DNA of 64,000 nucleotides from the NCBI RefSeq assembly GCF_004339525.1, contig NZ_SMGE01000001.1, forward strand, positions 2,170,001 to 2,234,000. Reading direction: 5' to 3'. Both the position numbers and the translations under genes were made by a program. The stretch's first letter is position 1; every line of letters begins with the position of its first letter. Shown here one piece after another: positions 8,520 to 16,575 of the stretch. A model generated the notes under the pieces. The model was given only the letters and a program-made list of their open reading frames with translations. It ran no database searches and had not been told where the DNA came from. This DNA is from Flavobacterium sp. 90. GTDB lineage: Bacteria > Bacteroidota > Bacteroidia > Flavobacteriales > Flavobacteriaceae.

Positions 8520-9808
8520 TTCCAGCAATAGAAAAAAATTCTTTAGAAGAAATTAAAGTTTTTCAGGAACAAAAATTAGCAGAACTTTTAACTTATATAA
8601 GTCAAAATTCTCCTTTTTATAAAAGACTTTTTGCTGGACAAAATATCGATATTTCGAAAATTAAAACGCTCGAAGATTTACAGCATTTACCGGTAACTAC
8701 AAAAGAAGATTTACAAGAATACAACGATGATTTTTTGTGTGTTCCGCAGCATAAAATTATTGATTATGCTTCGACTTCAGGTACTTTAGGCGATCCGGTA
8801 ACTTTTGGTTTAACAGATTCTGACTTAGATAGATTGGCTTATAATGAAGCTATTTCTTTTGCTTGCGCCGGAATTGCAGAAGGTGATGTTGTTCAATTAA
8901 TGACCACAATCGACAGGAAATTTATGGCAGGTTTAGCCTATTTTCTGGGATTACGAAAATTAAAAGTGGGTGTAATTCGTGTTGGTGCGGGAATCCCGGA
9001 ATTACAATGGGATTCTATTTTAAAATATAAACCTTCTTATTTAATCACGGTTCCTTCTTTTCTTTTAAAGCTAATTGAATACGCTGAAATCCATGGAATC
9101 GACTATAATAATTCAAGTATAAAAGGTGCAATTTGTATTGGAGAATCTCTAAGAAATCAGGATTTTTCGATGAATACTTTGTCTCAAAAAATCACCGAAA
9201 AATGGAATATTAAGTTGTTTTCGACTTATGCTTCTACTGAAATGAGTACTGCTTTTACAGAATGTGAACACGGAATTGGCGGTCATCATCATCCTGAATT
9301 GATTATTGTTGAAGTTTTGGATGAGAATAATATTCCTGTAAAAAATGGCGAAGTTGGCGAATTGACTTTTACCACTTTAGGTATTGAAGCGATGCCTTTA
9401 TTACGTTTTAAAACCGGAGATATTGTTCAGCTTCACAACGAACCTTGTTCTTGCGGGCGACATACTTTGCGTGTTGGTCCAGTAATCGGCCGCAAAAAAC
9501 AAATGATAAAATACAAAGGAACAACTCTTTATCCGCCTGCGATGAATGATGTTTTGAGCGGTTTTGATAATATCGAAAATCATATTATTGAGATTTCAAC
9601 CAATGATTTAGGAACAGACGAAATCGTGATAAAGATCGCGGTAAAAAATCAATCTCCTGAATTTTTACAAGAAATCAAAGACCATTTCAGAGCTAAATTA
9701 AGAGTAACGCCCAAAATTGAATTCGCTTCAAAAGAAATTTTGAATCCTTTAGTTTTTAATCCAATGAGTCGAAAACCTATTCGATTTTTTGATTACAGAG
9801 TTTCGTAA
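8516..9808 (+). CDS. Phenylacetate-CoA ligase (PaaK)-like adenylate-forming enzyme
   Basis: A 430-aa protein of the ANL superfamily, PaaK branch. The ATP-phosphate loop is STSGTLGDP (86-94). Later come the adenine-binding STYASTEM stretch, an LLRFKTGDIV motif with the conserved Asp, and a C-terminal lid beginning near IGRKKQMIKYKG. Length matches PaaK-type ligases. It is the last gene of the pigment-type run, and its start overlaps the C45 stop. It probably activates an aromatic or aryl-polyene carboxylate as AMP or CoA ester. Which acid it uses cannot be read from the sequence. Confidence 0.85.
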   Translation: MIPAIEKNSLEEIKVFQEQKLAELLTYISQNSPFYKRLFAGQNIDISKIKTLEDLQHLPVTTKEDLQEYNDDFLCVPQHKIIDYASTSGTLGDPVTFGLTDSDLDRLAYNEAISFACAGIAEGDVVQLMTTIDRKFMAGLAYFLGLRKLKVGVIRVGAGIPELQWDSILKYKPSYLITVPSFLLKLIEYAEIHGIDYNNSSIKGAICIGESLRNQDFSMNTLSQKITEKWNIKLFSTYASTEMSTAFTECEHGIGGHHHPELIIVEVLDENNIPVKNGEVGELTFTTLGIEAMPLLRFKTGDIVQLHNEPCSCGRHTLRVGPVIGRKKQMIKYKGTTLYPPAMNDVLSGFDNIENHIIEISTNDLGTDEIVIKIAVKNQSPEFLQEIKDHFRAKLRVTPKIEFASKEILNPLVFNPMSRKPIRFFDYRVS

Positions 9809-9817
9809 AAAAAAGGA

Positions 9818-9883
9818 ACAAAGTTGCAAAGGTTCAGAGGAACAAAGGTTTAACACCTGAATGTAAAACCTTTGCAACTTTGT
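9818..9883. repeat. Inverted repeat with perfect 17-bp arms upstream of dusB
   Basis: ACAAAGTTGCAAAGGTT (9818-9834) is exactly mirrored by AACCTTTGCAACTTTGT (9867-9883). More degenerate copies of the same words (AACAAAGG, CACTTTGAACCTTTGAACC) continue to about 9902. It can fold into a hairpin after the ligase stop codon. It resembles a family of CAAAG-rich intergenic repeats and probably also serves as a gene boundary. Confidence 0.65.
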
Positions 9884-9906
9884 CACTTTGAACCTTTGAA
9901 CCTCAA

Positions 9907-9940
9907 TTTGGTACAAATTGAACTAAATGTTGTAATTTTG
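9907..9940 (+). promoter_or_regulatory. dusB promoter
   Basis: TTTG at 9907-9910 and TAATTTTG at 9933-9940 form a -33/-7 pair spaced 22 bp. The -7 word ends 15 bp before the ATG at 9956. Because it lies inside the longer open frame starting at 9872, it supports the shorter protein start. Confidence 0.6.
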
Positions 9941-9955
9941 CAAAAAATATTGAAG

Positions 9956-10948
9956 ATGGTCAAGATTGGCAACATAGAATTACCCGAATTTCCTTTATTA
10001 CTTGCTCCGATGGAAGATGTGAGCGATCCACCGTTTCGCCGTTTGTGCAAAACGCATGGTGCTGACATGATGTATTCTGAATTTATTTCGTCAGAAGGAT
10101 TGATTCGTGATGCTATCAAAAGTAGAATGAAGTTGGATATTTTTGATTACGAGCGTCCGGTTGGGATTCAGATTTTTGGTGGTGATGAAGAAGCAATGGC
10201 ACTTTCGTCTAAAATTGTTTCTACCGTAAAACCAGATTTAGTTGATATTAACTTTGGATGTCCCGTTAAAAAAGTAGTTTGTAAAGGTGCCGGTGCTGGA
10301 GTTTTGAAAGATGTAGATTTGATGGTTCGTTTAACGAAAGCTGTTATCAGAAGTACTGATTTGCCTGTAACCGTAAAAACGCGTTTAGGCTGGGATGAAA
10401 GCTCTATTAATATTGATGAAGTTGCTGAAAGACTTCAGGATATTGGTGTTCAGGCTCTGACAATTCACGCCAGAACCCGTGCGCAAATGTATAAAGGTCA
10501 CGCCGATTGGTCACATATTGCACGTGTAAAAAACAACCCAAGAATTACAATGCCTATTTTTGGAAATGGTGATATCGACAGTCCTGAAAAAGCTTTAAAA
10601 TATAAAAATCAATACGGTATCGACGGAATCATGATTGGTCGCGCTGCGATTGGTTATCCTTGGATTTTTAACGAAATCAAGCATTATTTTAAAACAGGTG
10701 AACACTTACCTGCTCCAACTGTTGCTGATCGTGTAGAAGCTGCCAGAAATCACCTTATGTGGTCTATGGAATGGAAAGGTGAACGTTTGGGAATTGTTGA
10801 AATGCGTCGTCATTATACGAATTATTTCAAAGGAATTCACTCTTTTAAAGAATACAAACAAAAACTGGTTACAACTGACGAACCTGAAAATTTGTTTGCG
10901 ATTATGAAAGAAATCGAGCAGGTTTATGCAGGATATGAGTTTGTTTAA
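9956..10948 (+). CDS. dusB: tRNA-dihydrouridine synthase
   Basis: A 330-aa FMN-dependent enzyme that reduces uridine to dihydrouridine in the tRNA D-loop. The N-terminus has PLLLAPMEDVSDPPFR, the FMN-site start of Dus proteins. The active-site segment is NFGCPVKKV (Cys102, the general acid). VKTRLGWD, HARTRAQMYKG and GIMIGRAAIGYPW complete the TIM-barrel phosphate site and tRNA-binding features. I chose ATG 9956: the open frame reaches TTG 9872, but the extra 28 codons overlap a repeat and a promoter and do not look like Dus sequence. It probably ended originally at the hairpin now split by the IS. Confidence 0.93.
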   Translation: MVKIGNIELPEFPLLLAPMEDVSDPPFRRLCKTHGADMMYSEFISSEGLIRDAIKSRMKLDIFDYERPVGIQIFGGDEEAMALSSKIVSTVKPDLVDINFGCPVKKVVCKGAGAGVLKDVDLMVRLTKAVIRSTDLPVTVKTRLGWDESSINIDEVAERLQDIGVQALTIHARTRAQMYKGHADWSHIARVKNNPRITMPIFGNGDIDSPEKALKYKNQYGIDGIMIGRAAIGYPWIFNEIKHYFKTGEHLPAPTVADRVEAARNHLMWSMEWKGERLGIVEMRRHYTNYFKGIHSFKEYKQKLVTTDEPENLFAIMKEIEQVYAGYEFV

Positions 10949-10990
10949 AACAACATAATCTTTTTCAAAGTGAAATACTAAAACAAAAAA

Positions 10991-10998
10991 GACCTTCA
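10991..10998. terminator. Left arm of a bidirectional terminator split by the IS
   Basis: GACCTTCA, preceded by an A-run, is the left arm of a hairpin. Its right arm TGAAGGTC lies at 12445-12452, beyond the insertion sequence, and is followed by TTTT. Joined, the two arms give an 8-bp stem with loop AAAT between convergent dusB and the amidase gene. Confidence 0.75.
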
Positions 10999-11002
10999 AA
11001 AT
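10999..11002. repeat. Target-site duplication AAAT (left copy)
   Basis: AAAT here and AAAT at 12441-12444 directly flank the inverted repeats of the IS. A 4-bp duplication is within the 3-5 bp usual for the IS3 family. Confidence 0.7.
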
Positions 11003-11036
11003 TAGACTGCACCCAAAAGTTTAGACAAATTTATAA

Positions 11037-11870
11037 TTAAGTTTTATAATAATGAGCTCGATATTGTATCGGGCTCATTGCTTTTAGATTAAGTTTTATT
11101 CTGTCATTATTATAATAATTAATATACTCAATAATCTCCTGTTTTAATTGACCAATAGAACTGTATTTTTTAAGATAAAACAACTCTGATTTTAATGTTC
11201 CAAAGAAGTTTTCAATAATCGCATTGTCAAGACAATTTCCTTTTCTGGACATACTCTGTTTAATTCCTTTTTCTTTTAATAAGTATTGGTACTGTTTCAT
11301 TTGATACTGCCATCCTTGATCAGAGTGCAGCGTTAAATTAGTATTGTCGGGTATTTTCTTAAATGCTTTTTCAAGCATCACAGCTACTTGATTAAATACG
11401 GGTCTTTCAGCCAGTTCATAACTAATTATTTCTCCATTAAACAAATCAATTATTGGTGATAAATATAATTTTTTCCCTGAGACGTTAAATTCAGTTATAT
11501 CAGTTGCCCATTTTTGATTAGGCACTGATGCTTTAAAGTTTCTACTCAGAAGATTAGGGGCAATCCTGCCTTGTTCCCCTTTATAGGATTTATATTTTTT
11601 AACTCTGATAAGACTTTTTAAACCCAAAGATTTCATAAGTCTTAAAACTGTTTTATGATTGATGATTATCACTTGAAGGTTTAATTCACTAGTAATCCTC
11701 CTGTATCCGTAACGGCCCTTATGTTTAGAATAAATTAATTTTATAAGTTCTTTTACTTTTTTGTATTTATCAGCTGTTTTACTTTGTTTTTGATAATAAT
11801 AAAAACTGCTGCGCGCCACATTACTACAATTTAAAAGTAATTTTAAATCATAGCGATGCCTTAATTCCAT
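11037..11870 (-). CDS. IS3-family transposase OrfB (DDE integrase core)
   Basis: A 277-aa catalytic subunit. An N-terminal HTH_21-like region (YGYRRIT at 54-60) precedes an rve integrase core. The triad is D124 (WATDITEF), D184 (LHSDQGWQY) and E220 (IIENFFGTLK), with 35 residues between the second Asp and Glu as in the family. Its ATG shares one base with the orfA stop codon (TAATG). It may therefore be made by reinitiation as well as by a -1 frameshift fusion; I see no classic A6G slippery run at the junction. Confidence 0.93.
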   Translation of the reverse strand: MELRHRYDLKLLLNCSNVARSSFYYYQKQSKTADKYKKVKELIKLIYSKHKGRYGYRRITSELNLQVIIINHKTVLRLMKSLGLKSLIRVKKYKSYKGEQGRIAPNLLSRNFKASVPNQKWATDITEFNVSGKKLYLSPIIDLFNGEIISYELAERPVFNQVAVMLEKAFKKIPDNTNLTLHSDQGWQYQMKQYQYLLKEKGIKQSMSRKGNCLDNAIIENFFGTLKSELFYLKKYSSIGQLKQEIIEYINYYNNDRIKLNLKAMSPIQYRAHYYKT

Positions 11871-12397
11871 TATGGCTTGCGATTTTTGGCTTTTTCTTCG
11901 GCTTGAATTAAGGCTTGTAACTTTTTTAGAAAATCAATTTCACAGCGTAATGCTTCATTCTCTAACAGAAGTTCTTCTTCCCTGGTTAAAGGTTTTTCGG
12001 ATTTACTTTTTTTATCTTTAGAATTACTCATAGATTTTCGCCTCCCTTTTGGTTTTAGTTTTAATCCTTCTAAACCAAAATTAGCAAAATCTTTTTTCCA
12101 TTTAATGATAATTGAATCCGAAGGAATGTTAAATCGTAAACGAGTTTCTTTTAAAGATAATGAATCACTATTAATTGACTTTAAAACCTTTAATTTAAAA
12201 TCAGTCAAATAAACCTGATTTTTTCGTGATAATAAACCTGCCCTTCCATATTCCCTGTAAAAACTGACCCATTTGCGGATATTAGATTTGCTGGTTCCTT
12301 TATCGTTAGATACTGATGCAAATGAATAATGTTTAACAACTACTAATTCTACACATTCAAGTTTGAATTCATAACTGTGCTTGACTTTTCTTTCCAT
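11870..12397 (-). CDS. IS3-family OrfA (helix-turn-helix, leucine zipper)
   Basis: A 175-aa protein. Residues 5-60 and 65-115 form two winged-HTH-like repeats (KHSYEFKLECVELVV, then TDFKLKVLKSIN). A basic linker rich in K and S follows, and a C-terminal leucine-zipper segment (REEELLLENEALRCEIDFL) ends just before OrfB. This is the IS150-type OrfA plan, which binds the inverted repeats and multimerises with OrfB. The start codon lies 5 nt inside the hairpin near the IS end, which could hide the ribosome site on transcripts entering from outside. Confidence 0.9.
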   Translation of the reverse strand: MERKVKHSYEFKLECVELVVVKHYSFASVSNDKGTSKSNIRKWVSFYREYGRAGLLSRKNQVYLTDFKLKVLKSINSDSLSLKETRLRFNIPSDSIIIKWKKDFANFGLEGLKLKPKGRRKSMSNSKDKKSKSEKPLTREEELLLENEALRCEIDFLKKLQALIQAEEKAKNRKP

Positions 12398-12440
12398 AAA
12401 AATGCCCCCAAATAGCGTCTAACTTTTTGGGGGCAGTGCA

Positions 12441-12444
12441 AAAT
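12441..12444. repeat. Target-site duplication AAAT (right copy)
   Basis: Right-hand copy of the 4-bp duplication. Together with the left copy it reconstructs the empty site as the tetraloop of the former terminator hairpin. Confidence 0.7.
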
Positions 12445-12456
12445 TGAAGGTCTTTT
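12445..12456. terminator. Right arm of the split terminator
   Basis: TGAAGGTC followed by TTTT is the exact complement of the arm at 10991-10998. It lies 15 bp beyond the end of the amidase gene (minus strand). Confidence 0.7.
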
Positions 12457-12470
12457 ATTATTATCGTTTT

Positions 12471-13085
12471 TTACTTTATAGCTTCTAAAATTTTGCTGGC
12501 AATTTCATTTTGACCATTTTCACTTGTGATATATTCTCTATTTTTTTCGTTTGTTAAATATCCTAATTCAAGTAGTACAGATGGGCATTCTGAATTTTTC
12601 ATGATATAAAAAGGAGCTTCTTTAACTTTCCCTTTTGTCAAACTTTCATTTGAAACATTACTTAATAATTTTTCCGCAGATTCTATTGACTCTTGTTTGA
12701 ATTTTTCATTTTTGCTCGAAACATAAGCGTCCATTTGATCCTTTTTCCAATCGTTTATAGTAGAACTAACATGCAGAGAAATAACTAAATTCGGTTTTAG
12801 ATTATTGATGATCGAAACTCTTTCGCTCAGTTCCATAAAATGGTCACCTTCACGAAGCAAAACAATTTCTATATTCTCATTTTTATTTGACTCTTTAATT
12901 TTTTTGCTAATTGCCTCTACAATTGTCTTTTCGTCAAAATCATATATTTTTGCTCCTAAATCATGGCCTCCATGTCCAGCATCAATTACTATAATCTTCT
13001 TCGCTTCTAATGGTTTAAATGCAAAAGATCCTGTTAAAAAAACTGTCGCTCCTAAAAGCATCAAAACTTTAAACTTGGTTTTCAT
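12471..13085 (-). CDS. N-acetylmuramoyl-L-alanine amidase (Amidase_3)
   Basis: A 204-aa exported zinc amidase that cuts the bond between muramic acid and the stem peptide. A signal peptide (residues 1-28, ending near LEA) is followed by the Amidase_3 core. Zinc-ligand candidates are H38 (IDAGHGG), E52 and H105 (ISLHVS); the catalytic Glu is E173 (LLELGYLTN). There is no LysM, SPOR or AMIN domain, so wall targeting must come from partners. The EnvC-like LytM protein at 17038 is a plausible activator, though it is in a different operon. The gene is transcribed toward the IS-split terminator. Confidence 0.88.
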   Translation of the reverse strand: MKTKFKVLMLLGATVFLTGSFAFKPLEAKKIIVIDAGHGGHDLGAKIYDFDEKTIVEAISKKIKESNKNENIEIVLLREGDHFMELSERVSIINNLKPNLVISLHVSSTINDWKKDQMDAYVSSKNEKFKQESIESAEKLLSNVSNESLTKGKVKEAPFYIMKNSECPSVLLELGYLTNEKNREYITSENGQNEIASKILEAIK

Positions 13086-13153
13086 ATTAAATTTGTTTTT
13101 GGGTTATATATTTCAAAACGAATAAATATAAGAAATATTACACAAAACAAACG

Positions 13154-14581
13154 CTACACTTGAATACGTTTCCATTTCCCTCTTTTATAAAAGAAAATAC
13201 CCGCAAGAGTTATAGCCGTTTCCGCAACCGGAATTGCGATGAAAACACCTGTTGGTCCCATATTAAAATGTTTTGCTAATACATATGCTAATGGAATTTG
13301 AAACAACCAAAATCCGAAGAAATTAATTCCCGTTGGTGTCCAAGTATCTCCTGCTCCATTGAATGTATTAATCAAAACCATTCCGATTCCGTAGAATATA
13401 AATCCAATGCTCATAATTTGTAAAGCTTCGACTGCGATGGTTTTCACCATATCGTCGTTTGTGAAAAATGAAATAATATATTGACCAAAACACAATGTAA
13501 TTACCATGATAGTTGCCATAAAAATGACATTGTATTTAGCCGTTGTATAAACTGATTTTTCGGCACGATCAACTTGTTTCGCGCCTAAATTTTGTCCCAC
13601 TAAAGTCGCTGCTGCATTACTTAATCCCCAAGCCGGAAGTATAAAAAACATCATAATTCTAAGCGCCGTCTGATAACCTGCCGAACCATGATCTCCGCCT
13701 GTTGTGGCAACTAATTGTGCCAGAAAAATCCAACTGCAAGAAGCAATTACAAATTGTAAAATTCCCGGAGCTGCAATTTTTACCAATGCTTTTATTTGTT
13801 TAAAATCCGGAATAAAATAAGAGATCTTAATTTTTAAAACTCTGTTTCCTGAAAACAAATTATACACTTGATACAATACTCCAAGACTTCTTCCTAAAGT
13901 AGTCGCCAAAGCCGCACCAATTAACCCGAAAGCCGGAATTGGACCAAAACCGTTAATCAATATTGGACATAAAATAATATTGCAAATATTAGCCAACCAA
14001 AGACTTTTCATCGCAATTGCAGCATTTCCTGCGCCACGAAAAATTCCGTTAATTAAAAATAAAAGCATAATACACAAACTTGAACCAATCATAATTTGTG
14101 TAAATCTGTATCCGTGTTCAGCAGCATCTGCAGACGCTCCCATAAATAGTAAAATATCTTTGGCGTATATAACGCCAAAAACGCTCATTATACTGTTTAT
14201 TACAAAAGCAACAATAATAGCCTGCATTCCTGCTTTTGAAGCAGCGACAGGATCTTTTTCTCCAATTCGTCTGGCTACAACTGCAGTCGCTGCCATACTC
14301 ATCCCGATTGCCAATGAATATATAATTGCAAGTACAGATTCGGTTAATCCAACAGTTTGTATTGCAAAACTACTATGCTCAAGATGCCCTACGAAATATA
14401 AATCGACTAAGGCAAAAACCGATTCCATCATCATTTCTAAAACCATTGGAATGGCTAATAGAATAACTGCTTTTTTGATGCTCCCGACTGTATAATCAAA
14501 AGATTCATCTCCTTTGATTGCTTGTTTTAATGTGGTGAAAATTTTAGAAAATAAACTTTTCTTTATGGTAGTTTCTGTCAT
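13154..14581 (-). CDS. MATE-family multidrug/Na+ efflux transporter
   Basis: A 475-aa membrane protein with 12 predicted TM helices in two related halves. A short cytosolic N-terminus is followed by IKKAVILLAIPMVLEMMMES and DLYFVGHL, as in NorM/MATE proteins. AAAAT-type VARRIGEKD and VGQNLGAKQ segments mark the matching loops of the two halves. It exchanges H+ or Na+ for cationic compounds across the inner membrane. The drug range cannot be read. It stands alone, with 68 bp to the amidase gene and 171 bp to the LolC/E-type gene. Confidence 0.92.
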   Translation of the reverse strand: MTETTIKKSLFSKIFTTLKQAIKGDESFDYTVGSIKKAVILLAIPMVLEMMMESVFALVDLYFVGHLEHSSFAIQTVGLTESVLAIIYSLAIGMSMAATAVVARRIGEKDPVAASKAGMQAIIVAFVINSIMSVFGVIYAKDILLFMGASADAAEHGYRFTQIMIGSSLCIMLLFLINGIFRGAGNAAIAMKSLWLANICNIILCPILINGFGPIPAFGLIGAALATTLGRSLGVLYQVYNLFSGNRVLKIKISYFIPDFKQIKALVKIAAPGILQFVIASCSWIFLAQLVATTGGDHGSAGYQTALRIMMFFILPAWGLSNAAATLVGQNLGAKQVDRAEKSVYTTAKYNVIFMATIMVITLCFGQYIISFFTNDDMVKTIAVEALQIMSIGFIFYGIGMVLINTFNGAGDTWTPTGINFFGFWLFQIPLAYVLAKHFNMGPTGVFIAIPVAETAITLAGIFFYKRGKWKRIQV

Positions 14582-14752
14582 GATATGTTAGGATAAATGA
14601 TAATATTCGTCCAGATGTAGTAATCTGAACTCAAGAAAATAAACGTAAGTATCCTAATTATTTGAAAAAATAAGATAGGATTAGGCAGAAACAATCATAT
14701 GCTGTAGATTTTTAAGACGATAAATATAGGTAATATTTTTTGAGTAGAAATG

Positions 14753-15952
14753 CTAATCTAACAGCTTTTTACTTACTCGGCTACTGGCAATTAATGATGC
14801 AACAAAACCAAGTGAAACAATAGTTCCCATAACAATGAGAACATTTTCGAGCGTAAAAACTACAGGATAAGCCAAAGTTGGCGTAAGCATAATCATCTCA
14901 TATTTCTGTTGCAGCACTACTAGAATGATTCCCAGAAGAAGTCCTATTATTCCACCAAAAACACTTAGTAAAGTTCCTTGAAGTAAAAATATTTTTCTCA
15001 AATGATTGATTTCTGTGCCGAGATTAAAAAGGGTTTTTAGGTTTCCTTTCTTCTCTAAAATCATCATTATTAAAGCACCAATCAGGTTAAAAAGTGCCAC
15101 GATAATTACCAAAGTAAAAATAAGATAAACGGCAATATTTTCGGTATTGAGCATTTTATACAAAGACTCATTAAGTTGCGCTCTGTTCTTAATGGTGATT
15201 TTATTTTGAAATATTGCTTTTAGTTTTGCATCAAGTGCTGCTTCATTTGCGTTATCTTTCAAATTAAATTCTATTCCGGAAATCTGATTGGGTTTGTACA
15301 TCAATAATTCCTGTGCTAAACCTAAATCGGCAAAAACATATTTTGAATCTAAATCTTCGCTGATAGAATAAATTCCAACAGGTAAAACATCTGTTTTATT
15401 GAATGCTTCTTCGGGATTTTCAATATTTCCTTTTCCCGGTTTAGGAGCGAATATTTGCAGCGGATTTTCGAAATCTAGAATTCCTAAAGAAAAATCACGT
15501 GAAATTCCATATCCAATAACAACCTGATATGTATCCGGTTTTAACCATTGTCCGTTAAAAAGCTTTTTTCTGATATCGTTGACTACAGGATAATTGCGAT
15601 CAACACCTTTTAAGTAGGTTACTTTTTGCTTGTCTTTGAATAAAAACAAAACTCGTTCTTCGATGATTTTAGTGTATGATACAACACCATCAATTTTTTT
15701 GATCTGACTTTCCTGATCTGGTGTAATCAAAAAAGATTTACCTAAAGTACTGGTAATTTTTAGATCCGGATCGATTTCATTGGTGAACGAAAGACTAAAA
15801 ACCTTTAGTCCGCTAAAAACAGATAAAACCACAAACAAAGCCATTGTGCCAACAATAATTCCCATGCTGGCAATGCGATTAATAATATTTATAGCATTGT
15901 TTTTACTTCTGCTAAAAATGTAACGTTTGGCTATGTAAAGGGGGAAATTCAA
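14753..15952 (-). CDS. ABC transporter permease, LolC/LolE (FtsX/MacB) type
   Basis: A 399-aa inner-membrane protein with the FtsX-type plan. One TM lies near residues 24-46 (MGIIVGTMALFVVLSVFSGL), a large periplasmic domain follows (50-270), and three C-terminal helices close it (about 275-300, 320-345, 365-390). The opening FPLYIAKRYIFSRSKNNAINIINRIA is typical of lipoprotein-releasing permeases that deliver lipoproteins to LolA. No ATPase is adjacent, so a LolD partner must be encoded elsewhere. It starts 1 bp after the rbfA stop, so the two are co-transcribed. Confidence 0.85.
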   Translation of the reverse strand: MNFPLYIAKRYIFSRSKNNAINIINRIASMGIIVGTMALFVVLSVFSGLKVFSLSFTNEIDPDLKITSTLGKSFLITPDQESQIKKIDGVVSYTKIIEERVLFLFKDKQKVTYLKGVDRNYPVVNDIRKKLFNGQWLKPDTYQVVIGYGISRDFSLGILDFENPLQIFAPKPGKGNIENPEEAFNKTDVLPVGIYSISEDLDSKYVFADLGLAQELLMYKPNQISGIEFNLKDNANEAALDAKLKAIFQNKITIKNRAQLNESLYKMLNTENIAVYLIFTLVIIVALFNLIGALIMMILEKKGNLKTLFNLGTEINHLRKIFLLQGTLLSVFGGIIGLLLGIILVVLQQKYEMIMLTPTLAYPVVFTLENVLIVMGTIVSLGFVASLIASSRVSKKLLD

Positions 15953-15953
15953 T

Positions 15954-16346
15954 TTATGATTTTCTTCTTTTTTCTAAAAGATCACGATTTTCGATTGGGT
16001 TTTCTCTGTTTGATAAAGCGTTGTCGATTTTTTCGATGTAATCTAAAGAGTCATCAATAAAAAATACCAAGTTTGGTACACGACGCAATTGCAAACGCAC
16101 GCGTTGAGACAAATCGTGTTTAATTAAAGTTGAATTTGATTTTATACCTTCTAAAGTTTCTTTTGCTTTATCTTGAGGAAAAATGCTTAAATACACTGTT
16201 GCCACAGATAAATCTGTAGTTACGCTAACTTTGGATACTGAAATTACCAAATTACTAATTCCGTTTTTTCGCACTTCACCTTGCAAAATATCAACCAAAT
16301 CTTTTTGGATGACACCGCCTATTTTTTTCTGTCTATTTGTTTCCAT
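15954..16346 (-). CDS. rbfA: Ribosome-binding factor A
   Basis: A 130-aa KH-like protein that helps mature the 30S subunit and 16S rRNA 5' end, especially in the cold. TNRQKKIGGVIQKDLVDIL opens as in RbfA. The centre has SKVSVTTDLSVATVYLSIFP, and the C-terminus RVRLQLRRVPNLVFFIDDSLDY is the family signature. Its -7 promoter word ends 4 nt before the ATG, which suggests a leaderless or nearly leaderless mRNA. Confidence 0.93.
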   Translation of the reverse strand: METNRQKKIGGVIQKDLVDILQGEVRKNGISNLVISVSKVSVTTDLSVATVYLSIFPQDKAKETLEGIKSNSTLIKHDLSQRVRLQLRRVPNLVFFIDDSLDYIEKIDNALSNRENPIENRDLLEKRRKS

Positions 16347-16350
16347 AATG

Positions 16351-16379
16351 CAAAAATACTATTTTTAAATTTCAATCAA
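16351..16379 (-). promoter_or_regulatory. rbfA promoter, possibly leaderless
   Basis: On the minus strand TTG (16379-16377) and TATTTTTG (16358-16351) form a -33/-7 pair 18 bp apart. The last G is only 4 nt from the rbfA ATG at 16346, so transcription would begin at or beside the start codon. Confidence 0.6.
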
Positions 16380-16575
16380 TACAATTTCAAATGAACAATA
16401 GGATCATTTTTGCATTCTAACCAACTTTTGTTCCTTTTTGAGTACTTTTTCTACTAAAATCACATCAAATGAGGTTTTTGGTTTAGTGTTTTTTCTCGAT
16501 GAAGCCAATGATAAAGATCATGCTTTTCATCAGATTTATTCTACATATTTGATAGAAATATAACAACACATTATT

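Larger units (their letters stand above)
11003..12440 (-). mobile_element. IS3-family (IS150-like) insertion sequence, 1438 bp
   Basis: The element is bounded by imperfect 24-bp terminal inverted repeats, 11003-11026 and 12417-12440 (19 of 24 positions match; shared core ACTGC then CCCAAAA). AAAT lies directly outside both ends. It holds orfA and orfB on the minus strand in the usual IS3 order. The right end starts TGCACTG as in the IS150 subgroup; the left end starts TAG rather than TG. Both frames are intact and the DDE triad is complete, so it may be active. A perfect 10-bp hairpin stem (12403-12412 with 12426-12435) sits just upstream of the orfA start. Confidence 0.88.

Noticed and set aside
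9872..9955. N-terminal extension of dusB from TTG 9872
   Set aside because: It covers a perfect inverted repeat and the -33/-7 promoter, and Dus proteins start at MVKIGNIELP.
13980..14495. Plus-strand open frame of 171 codons antisense to the MATE gene
   Set aside because: A mirror of a long hydrophobic gene; no start context, and the residue pattern is that of antisense DNA.
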